In this document: positions 55,533 through 64,000 of the stretch, one piece after another | How positions within the stretch are numbered: the stretch's first letter is position 1 | Layout: each line of letters starts with the position of its first letter | Origin: Primulina eburnea | Lineage: Eukaryota; Streptophyta; Magnoliopsida; Lamiales; Gesneriaceae | Length of the DNA: 64,000 bases | Assembly: GCF_022965805.1 (NCBI RefSeq) | Contig: NC_133104.1 | Span: forward strand, 23,804,069-23,868,068 | Reading direction: 5' to 3' | Position numbers and translations under genes: made by a program | Notes under the pieces: generated by a model | Seen by the model: only the letters and a program-made list of their open reading frames with translations | What the model was told of the DNA's origin: nothing | The model's database searches: none

Positions 55533-55925
55533 ATTCCTCCTTCCCTTAAATGAAACTTCGTCCTCGAAATTATAACTCAATGAATAACTCCGGGTAACGG
55601 CTCCTCGTATCCCTCTCGGTTTTCCAAGTAGCTTCCTCTTCCGAGTGATTTAGCCATTTGAACTTGACCATTAAATGACATTGATTCGGAGCCTTCTTTC
55701 TTGTCTACCTAGGATTTGTATAGATCTTTCCTCGTGTGACATATTTGGAGTCAACTGCAGTGGCTCATAATTTAGTACATGTGAAGGATTCGACATGTAC
55801 TTTCACAGCATCGAGATGTGGAACACATTATGTACTATAGCTAGCAGCGGTGGCAACATCACTTTATAGGCTAGTGTTCCAACATTCCCCAAAATCTCAA
55901 ATGAACCTATGAACCTCGGACTAAG
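55533..55925 (-). pseudogene. Gypsy pol C-terminal remnant
   Basis: On the minus strand, next to LTR D, this is a decayed version of the integrase C-terminus seen in gypsy 1 and 2. It has a GP(Y/F)-like block near 55920, then sequence matching the 'FHVSMLRKY' region near 55800 and the ILDR-type block near 55710, with several stops. The purine-rich AATTTCGAGGACGAAGTTTC near 55560 matches the end of related elements. The rest of the element is missing. Confidence 0.7.
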
Positions 55926-56005
55926 TGATATAGGGGATTTTACTTGTTTTTCATATCATGTTAAGTCTCATTGTGTTGCATTTATCATTTAGATTGCATA
56001 CATTG

Positions 56006-56404
56006 TGTAACGCCCCAGATTCGACGACTGCTCTCACTGTATCAAGACGGGTCTTTCCAGCGTACTTATGTCCTCACTCACACGCATCCTGAGAAACTTC
56101 CCAGGAGGTCACCCATCCCAAAATTTCCCCAAGTCAAGCACGTTTAACTTTGAAGTTCTTATGTGATGAGCTACCGAAAACAAGATGCACCTTCTTGATA
56201 TGAGTAGTACATATCAAATCTTTTAAGCCCTCTTCAACTGTACAGTCCATTACATTGAACAGTCTCGGAATCCCTCTCATTCCGGTGTGGGATCAGTTCA
56301 TTCATGTTCCCTCCACCTAGAAGCCTGCCAGGAGCCGCTCATTATCCGTGCAACCTCATGGCATTGCCGATCACCCCCCGCCCTCTTCGGCCCCGGGCCT
56401 TACA
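56006..56404 (-). mobile_element. Cassandra-like solo LTR carrying 5S rRNA-derived sequence (399 bp)
   Basis: Ends are TGTAACGCCCC and GGGCCTTACA, with flanks CATTG (56001-56005) and TATTG (56405-56409) fitting a 5-bp duplication with one change. On the minus strand about 56098-56162 closely resembles the 3' half of plant 5S rRNA (AGTTAAACGTGCTTG, then GGATGGGTGACCTCCTGGG). Cassandra elements are known for LTRs that carry a 5S RNA gene portion. No internal region is present, so it is a solo LTR or relic. Confidence 0.85.
56098..56162 (-). other. 5S rRNA-like segment within the Cassandra-like LTR
   Basis: Contains the conserved 5S words GAACTTCAAAGTTAAACG and GGATGGGTGACCTCC. It is not a complete 120-nt 5S gene: the 5' half is diverged, so I do not call it a functional rRNA gene. 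Confidence 0.75.
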
Positions 56405-56510
56405 TATTGTGTGTTGTTTTAGCATAATTTATGTTTTCTTGTTGCTCATGTGTTTAGTTTGTGAAAATATAGGAAATTCATGCATAAACTGAAGAAATGC
56501 GAAAATCATC

Positions 56511-56666
56511 CGCCCGGGCGGACATTCACATCCTCCCGGGCGCTCCGAGGTATGAGAAGGAGATGTTTTTGCGAGAGTCATCCGCCCGGGCGCTTCAAGA
56601 GAAAAAAAAATGCAGGATTTGCGCAAGCCATCTGCCCGGGCGGGAAACAAATGTCCGCCCGGTCGT
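56511..56666. repeat. Cluster of CGCCCGGGCG palindromes in the Athila-like LTR
   Basis: CCCGGG cores start at 56513, 56535, 56585 and 56635, with a variant CCCGGT at 56658. Spacings are 22, 50, 50 and 23 bp. The palindromes come as doublets about 22 bp apart. Confidence 0.9.
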
Positions 56667-57708
56667 GTTTGAAATTTTGGAAAGATTTTTTGGGCGATTT
56701 TTTTCCTTAATTCTGAAGGTGGAGGATATGGTAGGGGGTTGAGGCACGAAATGAGGAATTATTTATCATTATTCAGCAGCAACCATAAGCCTTGGAGAGG
56801 ATTTCGTGCTTGGATTGAAGATTCGAAGATTTCCGTGCATCGTCTTTGCGTTTTTCGTCAAATCCATTATTTCTAATTTAGTTTTTAACCTTTAAACATT
56901 GTGTTATTTATTTTTGCTATGAATTCGAGTAGCTAAACAAAATATTTATTGTGATTTAAGGGAATCCTACCCTAAACTTTGATTTAATTAATTTATATTT
57001 CGATTGTTGCGTTATTCTTGAATGTGCTACACTTTTTCATTGTATTATTAGAGAGTAGCTAACTTTAACAACATTTTTATATTGCGAGTGAGCTCGAGAG
57101 AATAGCTTGTGATAGGAACGAGTAGCATAGTCCGTGGATCTACAATTTACATAGATATACGAAATTGGATACGCGCCGATAGTCATAGTCCGGTAGGACG
57201 AAAACTAGGGGATTTCATAGAACGATATGTGATTCACTCTTGATAAATGATTAAAGACATTTAATTACTTCACTGAGTAGAATTAGTGTGGCATAACTCG
57301 AGAGAGTGTGTTCAACTGAATATGAAATCCTGTCGGAAGCATAAAATAACTATCGAACGAATTAATTAATTAACGAGGGGTAGGTGAACTAAAATTCCCA
57401 ACAAATTCATTTCTCATTGAATTTTAATCAACCATTTTAGATATTATATTTCATTATTCAATTCTTGTATCTTTTTATTTGCATGTTTATTTCAGCATAG
57501 TAGTAATAAACAACCATCCAAATTGTGTTACTAATGATTTAATAACTGAAAATAATAATTGTCAAATAGAGTCTTCAGTCAAACGATACTCGTACTCAAT
57601 TACTTTATACTATTACTTGACATCGTGCACTTTCAATTAGTTTTTGAGCATACAAAACCATATTTTTATTAAGGATTCCACAATGCAAGTTTTGCTCGAT
57701 CAAGTTTT

Positions 57709-57726
57709 TGACGCCGTTGTCGGGGA
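57709..57726 (+). other. Primer-binding site of the Athila-like element
   Basis: TGACGCCGTTGTCGGGGA matches, with two changes, the TGGCGCCGTTGCCGGGGA primer site that follows the 5' LTR of Athila/Tat elements. Confidence 0.85.
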
Positions 57727-57844
57727 CTGTTAATTCACAATTTTATTTTTAGTTATTTTCTTTAGCATTGTTTCGTTTTTATTAAATTAAAACTCCATAT
57801 TCTATTACAAATATCTCGTCCAGTGCATTCCAAAGTCACTTGAC

Positions 57845-58470
57845 GTGGAGCTTGAGACGTTTAACCTTGAAATTGAAAGAACTTTCCGTAGGAGAAGACA
57901 GCAGCAGAGACTGAAGGAACTGATGGAGAGGAACGAGCACGAGCATGAGGAGGAACACCATGAAGATAGACATGTTGAGATGCCACGCCGCATACCAATA
58001 CTAGAGTATGCACAACCTGCTTTGATGGAGCACTTCCCAGCATTGTGAGGCCTATTGTGTGGGCAAATCACTTAGAAATCAAGCCAGCTATAATTCAGAT
58101 GATTCAGAATACAGTCCAGTTTGGAATATCTGCTGTAGATGACCCAAACACGCACATCGCGGATTTTCTTGAAATTTGCGATACTTTTAAATTTAATGGA
58201 GTTTCTGATGATGCTGTTAGATTGCGTTTATTTCCTTTCTCTTTACGTGATAAAGCTAAAGCATGGTTAAATTGTTTGCCTGTAGGTTCGATCACCACAT
58301 GGGAGGATATGGAGAAGGCGTTTCTCATCAAATACTTTCCTCCATCTAAGACCATCAAGCTGTGGCAGACATCACCACATTTGCTCAATTCAAGCAGGAA
58401 TCTTTAAATGAGTCATGGGAGCGCTTCAAAGATCTATTAGAAGATGTCCTCATCACGAACTGCCTCATGG
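57845..58470 (+). pseudogene. Athila-like gag, N-terminal and capsid region
   Basis: Two overlapping frames. 57845-58048 is a charged N-terminus. 58045-58407 is the capsid: 'HIADFLEICDTFKFNGVSDDAVRLRLFPFSLRDKAKAWLNCLP' and 'TTWEDMEKAFLIKYFPPSKT' are the hallmark of Athila/gypsy gag. A frameshift near 58370 and stops near 58475 end it, though 'SLNESWERFKDLL' is still readable. Confidence 0.85.
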
Positions 58471-58591
58471 ATTAGTCATTCAAACCTTTTATTACGGCTT
58501 GCTTACTCCTAATCTTACTATGATACATGCTGCTGCTAGTGGGAACCTGTTGAGAAAAACTGCTGAGGAAGGATATGAGTTGTTGTAGGAG

Positions 58592-58888
58592 ATGGCTGCT
58601 AGCAGCTATCATCCTCAATCTGAAAGGAACAACCAGCGGAGAAGTGCAGGATTCCACCAGGTAATTGACCTTTCTGCTATTATTGCACAGCTTGATGTTT
58701 TGAACAGGAAATTGGACGGCTTGAATATGGGTGGCACAGCTATGCGTCTTCAAGAGATATTTTGTGAAAAATGTGGAGGAGAACACTATGTTAAGGACTG
58801 TCAAGACAGTGGTCCTTTTTATATGCCAGAAGGGGAACATATGAATCAAGTGGGAGTCCAAAACCGTCCAAGGAATTATCCATACTAA
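58592..58888 (+). pseudogene. Athila-like gag, nucleocapsid part
   Basis: A 98-residue frame with 'IAQLDVLNRKLDGL' and a zinc knuckle 'FCEKCGGEHYVKDCQ' (CX2CX3HX4C). It stops at 58886 and resumes after the stop toward 58990. Confidence 0.8.
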
Positions 58889-58990
58889 AACACATATAAT
58901 CCTGGATGGAGGAAACATCCCAACTTCTCATGGGGTGGTCAAAACAGTCATAATCGACCACAAGTAGGACAATCATATGAGAAACAACCG

Positions 58991-59534
58991 ATGTACAGAT
59001 CTTATCCTCCTAAAGAAGAGAAGTCCAATTTGGAGCAGATGATGTCTAAGTTCATCTCATCTACCAAAACTAGACTCCAAAACCAAGATGCATCGATAAA
59101 GGGGCTAGAAAATCAAAGTGGACAGTTAGAGAAGATGATAGCAAGTAGAGAGCTGGGCACCTTTCCAAGTAACACAGAGACGAATCCAAAAGCGCAAGTA
59201 AAGGCCATCGAGTTGAAGAGTGGAAAAATTTTAGAGTCGAGAGGGACAGAAAGAACCAAATACTTGATGAACAGACTGAGTCATCAAAAGGTAAGTCTTA
59301 TAACTTTACACCAGCACCTACTGCACAATCTAAAATTGTTATCCCTCCACCTTTTCCTGCAGCATTGAAAAAAGCAAAATTTGATGCACAATTCGTTAAG
59401 TTTCTTGAGGTATTTAAAAAATTGCATATCAATATTTCTTTTGTCGATGCTTTGATGCAAATGCCTAGTTATGCTAAATTTTTGAAAGACATATTAGCTA
59501 ATAAGAGAAAATTGGAGGATCACATGATGATAAC
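58991..59534 (+). pseudogene. Athila-like gag-protease linker
   Basis: The frame 58991-59368 has 'LEQMMSKFISSTKTRLQNQDASIKGLENQSGQLEKMI' (coiled coil) and 'GTFPSNTETNPKAQVKAIELKSGK', typical of the Athila gag C-terminus. 59369-59534 continues in another frame toward the protease. Confidence 0.8.
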
Positions 59535-60119
59535 TTGATTGAGAATTGTTCTGCATTGGTACAAAACAAGATCCCACCGAAACTAAAATATCCAGGGAGT
59601 TTTTCTATTCTTTGCATGAATGGTGATGTTGTTTTTCATAAAGCTTTGTGTGATCTTGGTGCAAGTATTAATCTTATGACGTTTTCTGTGTTTAAGAAAC
59701 TTGTATTGGGAGAACCTAAGCCAACGAGGATGTCTTTACAACTAGCTGACAGATCTGTCAAGTATCCACGAGTGATTGAGGATGTGCTAATGAAAGTGGA
59801 CAAATTTATTTTTCCTGCTGATTTTGTGGTACTTGACATTGAGGATGATATGGAGATGCCTTTGATTTTGGGGAGACCATTCTCTGCAATTGGCAAGGCC
59901 CTAATTGATGTTCAAGAAGGGAAGTTGAGATTGAGAGTGGGAGATGAGGAGATTACTTTTAATTTTTTTAATGCACTTACGCACACACTGCATTCTGATA
60001 GTTGTTATAGAATTGATGCTTTTGATGCTCTTGTGTCTAACTATGTGCAGGGTGCTATTAGAGATCCTTTGGAAGCCACTCTCACTACTGAATTGAGAGA
60101 AGATGAATTGTATGCATAG
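59535..60119 (+). CDS. Athila-like aspartic protease region
   Basis: 194 residues with 'NGDVVFHKALCDLGASINLM' (the DLGAS active site used in Athila), 'MSLQLADRSVKYPRVIEDVLMKV', 'FPADFVVLDIEDDMEMPLILGRPF' and 'ALIDVQEGKLRLRVGDEEITF'. The start is only the first ATG after a frameshift; the native gag-pol reads through. It ends at a TAG at 60117. Confidence 0.88.
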   Translation: MIENCSALVQNKIPPKLKYPGSFSILCMNGDVVFHKALCDLGASINLMTFSVFKKLVLGEPKPTRMSLQLADRSVKYPRVIEDVLMKVDKFIFPADFVVLDIEDDMEMPLILGRPFSAIGKALIDVQEGKLRLRVGDEEITFNFFNALTHTLHSDSCYRIDAFDALVSNYVQGAIRDPLEATLTTELREDELYA

Positions 60120-61320
60120 AAAGCCGAAATAGTGGCATACCTCAAAGCCAGCCAGCCCTGGAAGAGGCCAATAAAAATGAGATTAGAGTACTTGGGGGAT
60201 CGAAGAGACTTGACCCCTCAGAAGTCAAGCTTAGAGGAGCCACGAACTCTGGAGCTCAAGCCATTACCTCCACATCTGAAATACGTCTATCTAGGTGAGA
60301 ATAATAAACTTCTTGTTATTATTTCTTCTTATTAGACAGATATGGTGGAGGACAAACTGCTGGAAGTGTTGAAAGCGCACAAGAGTGCATTTGCGTGGAA
60401 GGTGGCTGATATCAAAGAGATCGAACCATCAGTCTGCATGCACAAGATATTGATGGAAGACGAGTACTCACCTCTTGTGCAACCTTAGAGAAGATTAAAT
60501 CCACAGATGCAAGAAGTAGTAAAAGCAGAAACTATCAAACTCTTTGATACAGGTATTATCTATCCTATATCTGATAGTGCATGGGTAAGTCCTGTTCAGT
60601 GTGTGTCGAAAAAAGGTTGGATTACTGTAATTAATATCCATTAGGACAGTTATGGGATGGGTGTGTGAATTGATTATAGGAAATTAAATGATGCTACCTG
60701 TAAAGATCACTTTCCACTGCCCTTCATTGATCAAATGCTTGAGAAGTTAGCGGGTCATGAGTTTTATTGTTTTTTGGATGGGTATTCAGGGTAAAACCAA
60801 ATTATGATTGCGTCTGAGGACCAAGAGAAAACCACTTTCACTTGTCCTTATGGCACGTTTGCTTTTAGACGGATGCCCTTTGGTTTTGTAATGCCCCTGT
60901 CACTTTTCAACGATGCATGGTCGCTATATTTCATGACATGATAGAAACCTTTTTTGAAATTTTTATGGATGACTTCTCAATTTTTGGCTTTTCTTTTGAT
61001 GATTGTTTGCAGAATTTGAATGTGGTATTGATGAGATGTGAGGAGACGAATTTGGTGCTGAATTGGGAAAAGTATCATTTTATGGTACAAGAAGGAATAG
61101 TATTGGGGCACAAGATATCCGGGCATGGAATAGAGGTGGATAAAGCAAAAGTTGAAGCTATCAAGAACTTGCCAACTCCGGCATCCATAAAGGGATTTAG
61201 AAGTTTTCTAGGCCATGCCGGTTTTTACTGGCATTTTATCAAAGATTTTTCTAAAATTGCCAAACCTATATCTTCCTTACTTATGAAAGATGTGCCTTTT
61301 GATTTTGATTTGAATTGTTT
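60120..61320 (+). pseudogene. Athila-like reverse transcriptase
   Basis: Broken by many stops and shifts. Visible pieces: 'LKPLPPHLKYVYLGENNKLLVIIS' (60132-60335); 'YPISDSAWVSPVQCV' and 'DYRKLNDAT' near 60565-60710; 'FPLPFIDQMLEKLAG' near 60715; then 60917-61324 with the catalytic FMDDFS ('FFEIFMDDFSIFG') and 'IKGFRSFLGHAGFYWHFIKDFSKIAKP'. Confidence 0.85.
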
Positions 61321-61860
61321 ATAGGCATATGAGGATTTGAAGAAGTGCTTGGTGGCGGCTCCTGTCTTGGTGGCACCAGATTGGAATCTACCTTCGAGGT
61401 CATGTGCGATGCCAGTGATACTGTGGTGGGGGCTGTGCTTGGCCAGCGGCAAAACAAGGTATTCATACAATTTACTACGCAAGTAAGACCTTAGATGAGG
61501 CTCAATTGAATTATGCAACAACTGAAAATGAATTACTTGCAGTAGTGTTTGCGCTTGACAAATTTCATGCATATCTTATTTTGTCCAAAGTCATTATTTA
61601 AACAGATAAATCCGCACAGAAATATTTACTTGCTAAGAAAGATGCAAAGCCACGCCTACTTCGGTAGATTTTATTGTTGCAAGAATTTGATTTAGAAATA
61701 AAAGATAAGAATGGTGTCGAGAATGTGGTAGCAGATCACTTGTCTAGGTTGGAGCTGATTAGTAATGATTGTGTAGATCATGCTATAAATGATTGGTTTC
61801 CTGATGAGCAGCTATTTGAGGTGAGAAACTGTCCTTGATACGCAAATTTTGCTAATTTTC
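61321..61860 (+). pseudogene. Athila-like RNase H
   Basis: A decayed RNase H readable only across frame changes: 'FEVMCDASDTVVGAVLGQRQ' near 61390-61455, a 'TLDEAQLNYATTENELLAVVFALDKF' match near 61490-61565, and 'VENVVADHLSRLE' near 61715-61750. Confidence 0.75.
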
Positions 61861-63050
61861 TTGTCACATGCACACCACCACCCAATCTATCGTTTCATCA
61901 ACGTAAGAAATTCTTTTCTGACGTGAAACATTATATTTGGGAGGAACCATTTTTGTTTAAGATCTGTGCAGACTCAATGATAAGAAGGTGTGTTGCAGAG
62001 GAGGAGTTCGGTCAAATTCTTAATCATTGTCATGGCTGTGAGGTAGGTGGTCATTTTGGACCAACAAAGAAGACATCTAAGGTAATTGAATGTGGCTTTT
62101 ATTGGTCAACCATCTTTAAGGATGCCCGTTCTTATGTGCTTACCTGTGATAAATGCTAGCGGACAAGTAACATATCTAACCGTCATGAAATTCCATTAAA
62201 TAATATTCTTGAGTGTGAGGGTTTTGATGTGTGGGAGATAGACTTTATGAGACCGTTTCCCAGTTCGTTCACAAAAAAGTATTTTTTGGTGGCGGTTGAC
62301 TATGTGTCAAAGTGGGTAAAGGCAGAATCATATGCCACTAATGATGCTCAAGTGGTCTTGAAATTTTTGAAGAAAAATATTTTTAACAGATTTGGAACAC
62401 TAAGAGCAATCATTAGTGATGGTGGCACCCATTTTTGCAACAAATTATTTGAAAAAATTTTGAACAAATACGGTGTCACACACAATATCTCTACCCAATA
62501 TCAACCCCCAAAAGAGTGGTCAAGTGGAAGTGTCTAACCGAGAAATCAAGCGGATTTTAGAAAAAGTGGTAGGTGTCAGTCGAAAAGATTGTTCTGTAAG
62601 GTTAGATGATGGTCTTTGGGCATATAGGACTGCGTTCAAAACACCTATAGGCACTACACCATATAGGTTATTGTTTGGTAAAGAATGTCCTCTACCTGTA
62701 GAGTTAGAGCATCGGGCATATTGGGCAACAAAAGTACTAAACTTTAAATTTACTGAGGCAGGTGAAAGACGTCTGCTTCAATTGGACCAGTTGGAGGAAT
62801 TTCGGAATCTGGCACATGATCTCGCACTATCATTCAAGGAAAAGACAAAGAGGGCTCATGAAAGGCGAATCATTGAAAGGGAATTCAAGTAAGGTGAAAA
62901 TGTCCTGCTCTACAACTCCCGGTTGCGATTGTTTCTCGGAAAATTGAAGTCGCGATGGTCTGGTCCATTCGTGATTTCTAAATTTTACCCGTCGGGAGCT
63001 GTAGAATTGCAAGATGGAAAGGATGGGACATTTACGGTCAATTCCTAGTG
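61861..63050 (+). pseudogene. Athila-like integrase
   Basis: Zinc site 'HCHGCEVGGHFGPTKT'-like at 62027 with 'YVLTCDKC' at 62150. Core D at '[13 protein letters not shown]' (about 62240) and D at '[19 protein letters not shown]' (about 62420). The E region, '[18 protein letters not shown]', lies after a frameshift at about 62515. '[37 protein letters not shown]' follows (62610-62730). The C-terminal '[20 protein letters not shown]' is at 62915-62975, ending near 63050. Confidence 0.87.
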
Positions 63051-63255
63051 AGTGAAGCTCTACATGGGTGGCGCAGTTGAGCCACAACTTGGAATCTCCT
63101 GATTCCAAGACAATCCGAACTGAAATTGGCTATGTGAAGCTCTCAACTATAAATTGAGAACTACCTCTTTCGCCTATTTAATTCGATTTTATTATTTTAG
63201 TTATGTGTTTATTTATTTATTTAAAAAAATGGAAAAATAAGATAGGGTAAAGCTG
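63051..63255 (+). other. Post-pol non-coding region of the Athila-like element
   Basis: AT-rich sequence between the end of integrase and the second palindrome cluster. I see nothing specific in it. Confidence 0.5.
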
Positions 63256-63264
63256 TGAAGCTTC

Positions 63265-63430
63265 CGCCCGGGCGCACATTTATGTCCGCCTTCAAAAAGT
63301 TTTTCAAAATGCCGTGAAGCTTCTGCCCGGGCGCACATTCATGTCCGCCCGGGCACGCCCTTTGATTGACAAATTTTAAAAAAAGCCGTGGAGTATCCGC
63401 TCGAGCGGAAACTTATATCTGCCTGGGCGG
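63265..63430. repeat. Second CGCCCGGGCG palindrome cluster, before the second ORF
   Basis: CCCGGG cores start at 63267, 63326 and 63348. A degenerate site lies near 63288, CCGCTCGAGCGG at 63397-63408, and CCTGGG at 63422. Doublets are about 22 bp apart, as in the LTR cluster, although the surrounding sequence is unrelated. Confidence 0.88.
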
Positions 63431-63727
63431 ATCACGAATTCTTTTAAAATCACAGATCTTCTTTTCTCTTCCCTTCGATTTTCCGCCCCTCCTCTCTCAA
63501 TCTCACTCCCATCACTTGTTTTTTGCAAATTTCAGGTACAATCTTGTGTCTTAACCTTCACCAAGCATCAAGAAGTGATTTCTCCGGCCACAAACACACA
63601 TTTCCGGCTACCACCACCATTTCTGGCCGCCACTAAAATTTTCCAGCCGCCACTGCATTTTGGCGAAGCATTCTTCCAACAAACCACTTTCCGCTCCGGG
63701 TTTCTTGTTCTTCACAAATAATCAACT

Positions 63728-64000
63728 ATGCCGCCTAAGAAAGCTCGGGTAAGTCACGATGCTTCTTCGTCTTCATAGCGTAATTCCCACTTATTTGTGA
63801 ATGATGCCACTAGAGAACGCTTTGAAAATGCGAAAATACATCGTGCTCCTCTTCGTGAGCGTGGTTTCCAATTGGTGGTCCAAATTGAATTATTAATCAT
63901 ATTTCTAGTCGAGGTTGGACAAAATTTTGTGCCGAACCGCAAGTCGCAGTGGCACCGGTAGTGAGGGAATTTTATGTCAATGAGGCTGAGCGGAGCGATA
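63728..64000 (+). pseudogene. Start of the Athila-like second ORF (runs off the window)
   Basis: ATG at 63728 ('MPPKKARVSHDASSSS') meets a TAG at 63776, then continues in frame ('NSHLFVNDATRERFENAKIHRAPLRERGFQLVV'). A 'RERGF' block of this kind is found in the protein encoded after pol in Athila elements, often annotated as a putative plant transposon protein. A pyrimidine-rich stretch and TTGCAAATTTCAG near 63524-63536 could be a splice acceptor for a subgenomic message. A frameshift follows near 63885. Confidence 0.6.

Larger units (their letters stand above)
55926..57702 (+). repeat. 5' LTR of the Athila-like element
   Basis: It ends CGATCA directly before the characteristic primer-site sequence. 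The start (TGATATAGGGGATTTTAC at 55926) is inferred from where the gypsy remnant stops. It contains the Cassandra-like insert (56006-56404) and a cluster of CGCCCGGGCG palindromes. No conserved coding is present. Confidence 0.65.

Noticed and set aside
56098..56162. Functional 5S rRNA gene
   Set aside because: Only the 3' half of 5S is recognisable and it lies within a Cassandra-like LTR.

Overview
This window is plant nuclear DNA, almost certainly from a eudicot with a large, transposon-rich genome. I see no bacterial gene and no convincing intact host gene. Nearly everything belongs to LTR retrotransposons inserted into one another, plus a few MITEs, one CACTA-like end and a 5S-rRNA-bearing Cassandra-like LTR. 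I cannot name the species; the element types would fit a lamiid eudicot, but that is only an impression.

Layout. (1) 1-23926 is an old mosaic of minus-strand Ty3/gypsy LTRs of one family. The central element kept two long LTRs, a primer-binding site and a polypurine tract around only about 0.1 kb of internal DNA (19684-19802). A Ty1/copia element (3168-18657, minus) sits in its 3' LTR. That copia was later hit by two Ty3-type solo LTRs, one in gag (9078-11774, duplication TCACT) and one in its leader (12398-15186, duplication GGCAC). A copia-type solo LTR (20389-21921, duplication ATTTA) and a small hAT MITE (23280-23476) hit the other gypsy LTR. (2) 23927-25824 is AT-rich spacer with a CACTA-like terminus and one unexplained open frame (25346-25678, minus). 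(3) 25825-52604 is a Sirevirus-like Ty1/copia element (plus, duplication CTTCT) with an extra 3' ORF. It carries two chromovirus Ty3/gypsy insertions: gypsy 1 in gag (27815-35087, minus, TGCAA) and gypsy 2 in the reverse transcriptase/RNase H region (38485-47988, plus, TTTAT). The 3' LTR of gypsy 2 holds a 729-bp hAT MITE. (4) 52605-55925 holds remnants of another copia and another gypsy, both minus. (5) 55926-64000 is a decayed Athila-like gypsy (plus) running off the window. Its LTR contains the Cassandra-like LTR (56006-56404), and a second ORF begins after pol near 63728.

Relative ages follow from nesting and from LTR pairs compared by eye: about 0.5-0.8% difference for gypsy 1 and gypsy 2, about 2-3% for the Sirevirus-like host element, and more for the others.

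The most interesting signal is not a protein. At least five unrelated LTR families here carry clusters of a short palindrome. The palindrome differs between families: GCGCATATGCGC, TCGGACGATCCGA, CGCCCGGGCG, CACGGACCC/GGGTCCGTG, GAGTCCTAGC/GCTAGGACTC. The architecture is shared. In the three clusters I measured copy by copy, start-to-start distances fall mostly near 20-23, 31 or 49-52 bp, that is, near whole helical turns. In gypsy 1 the cluster lies just upstream of a TATA box and alternates with CACGTG boxes. In the Athila-like element the same palindrome occurs in the LTR and again before the second ORF. Separately, the Sirevirus-like element carries about ten dispersed copies of a compound palindrome (core GGTGTT..AACACC) in its LTRs, linkers and coding regions, in more than one reading frame.
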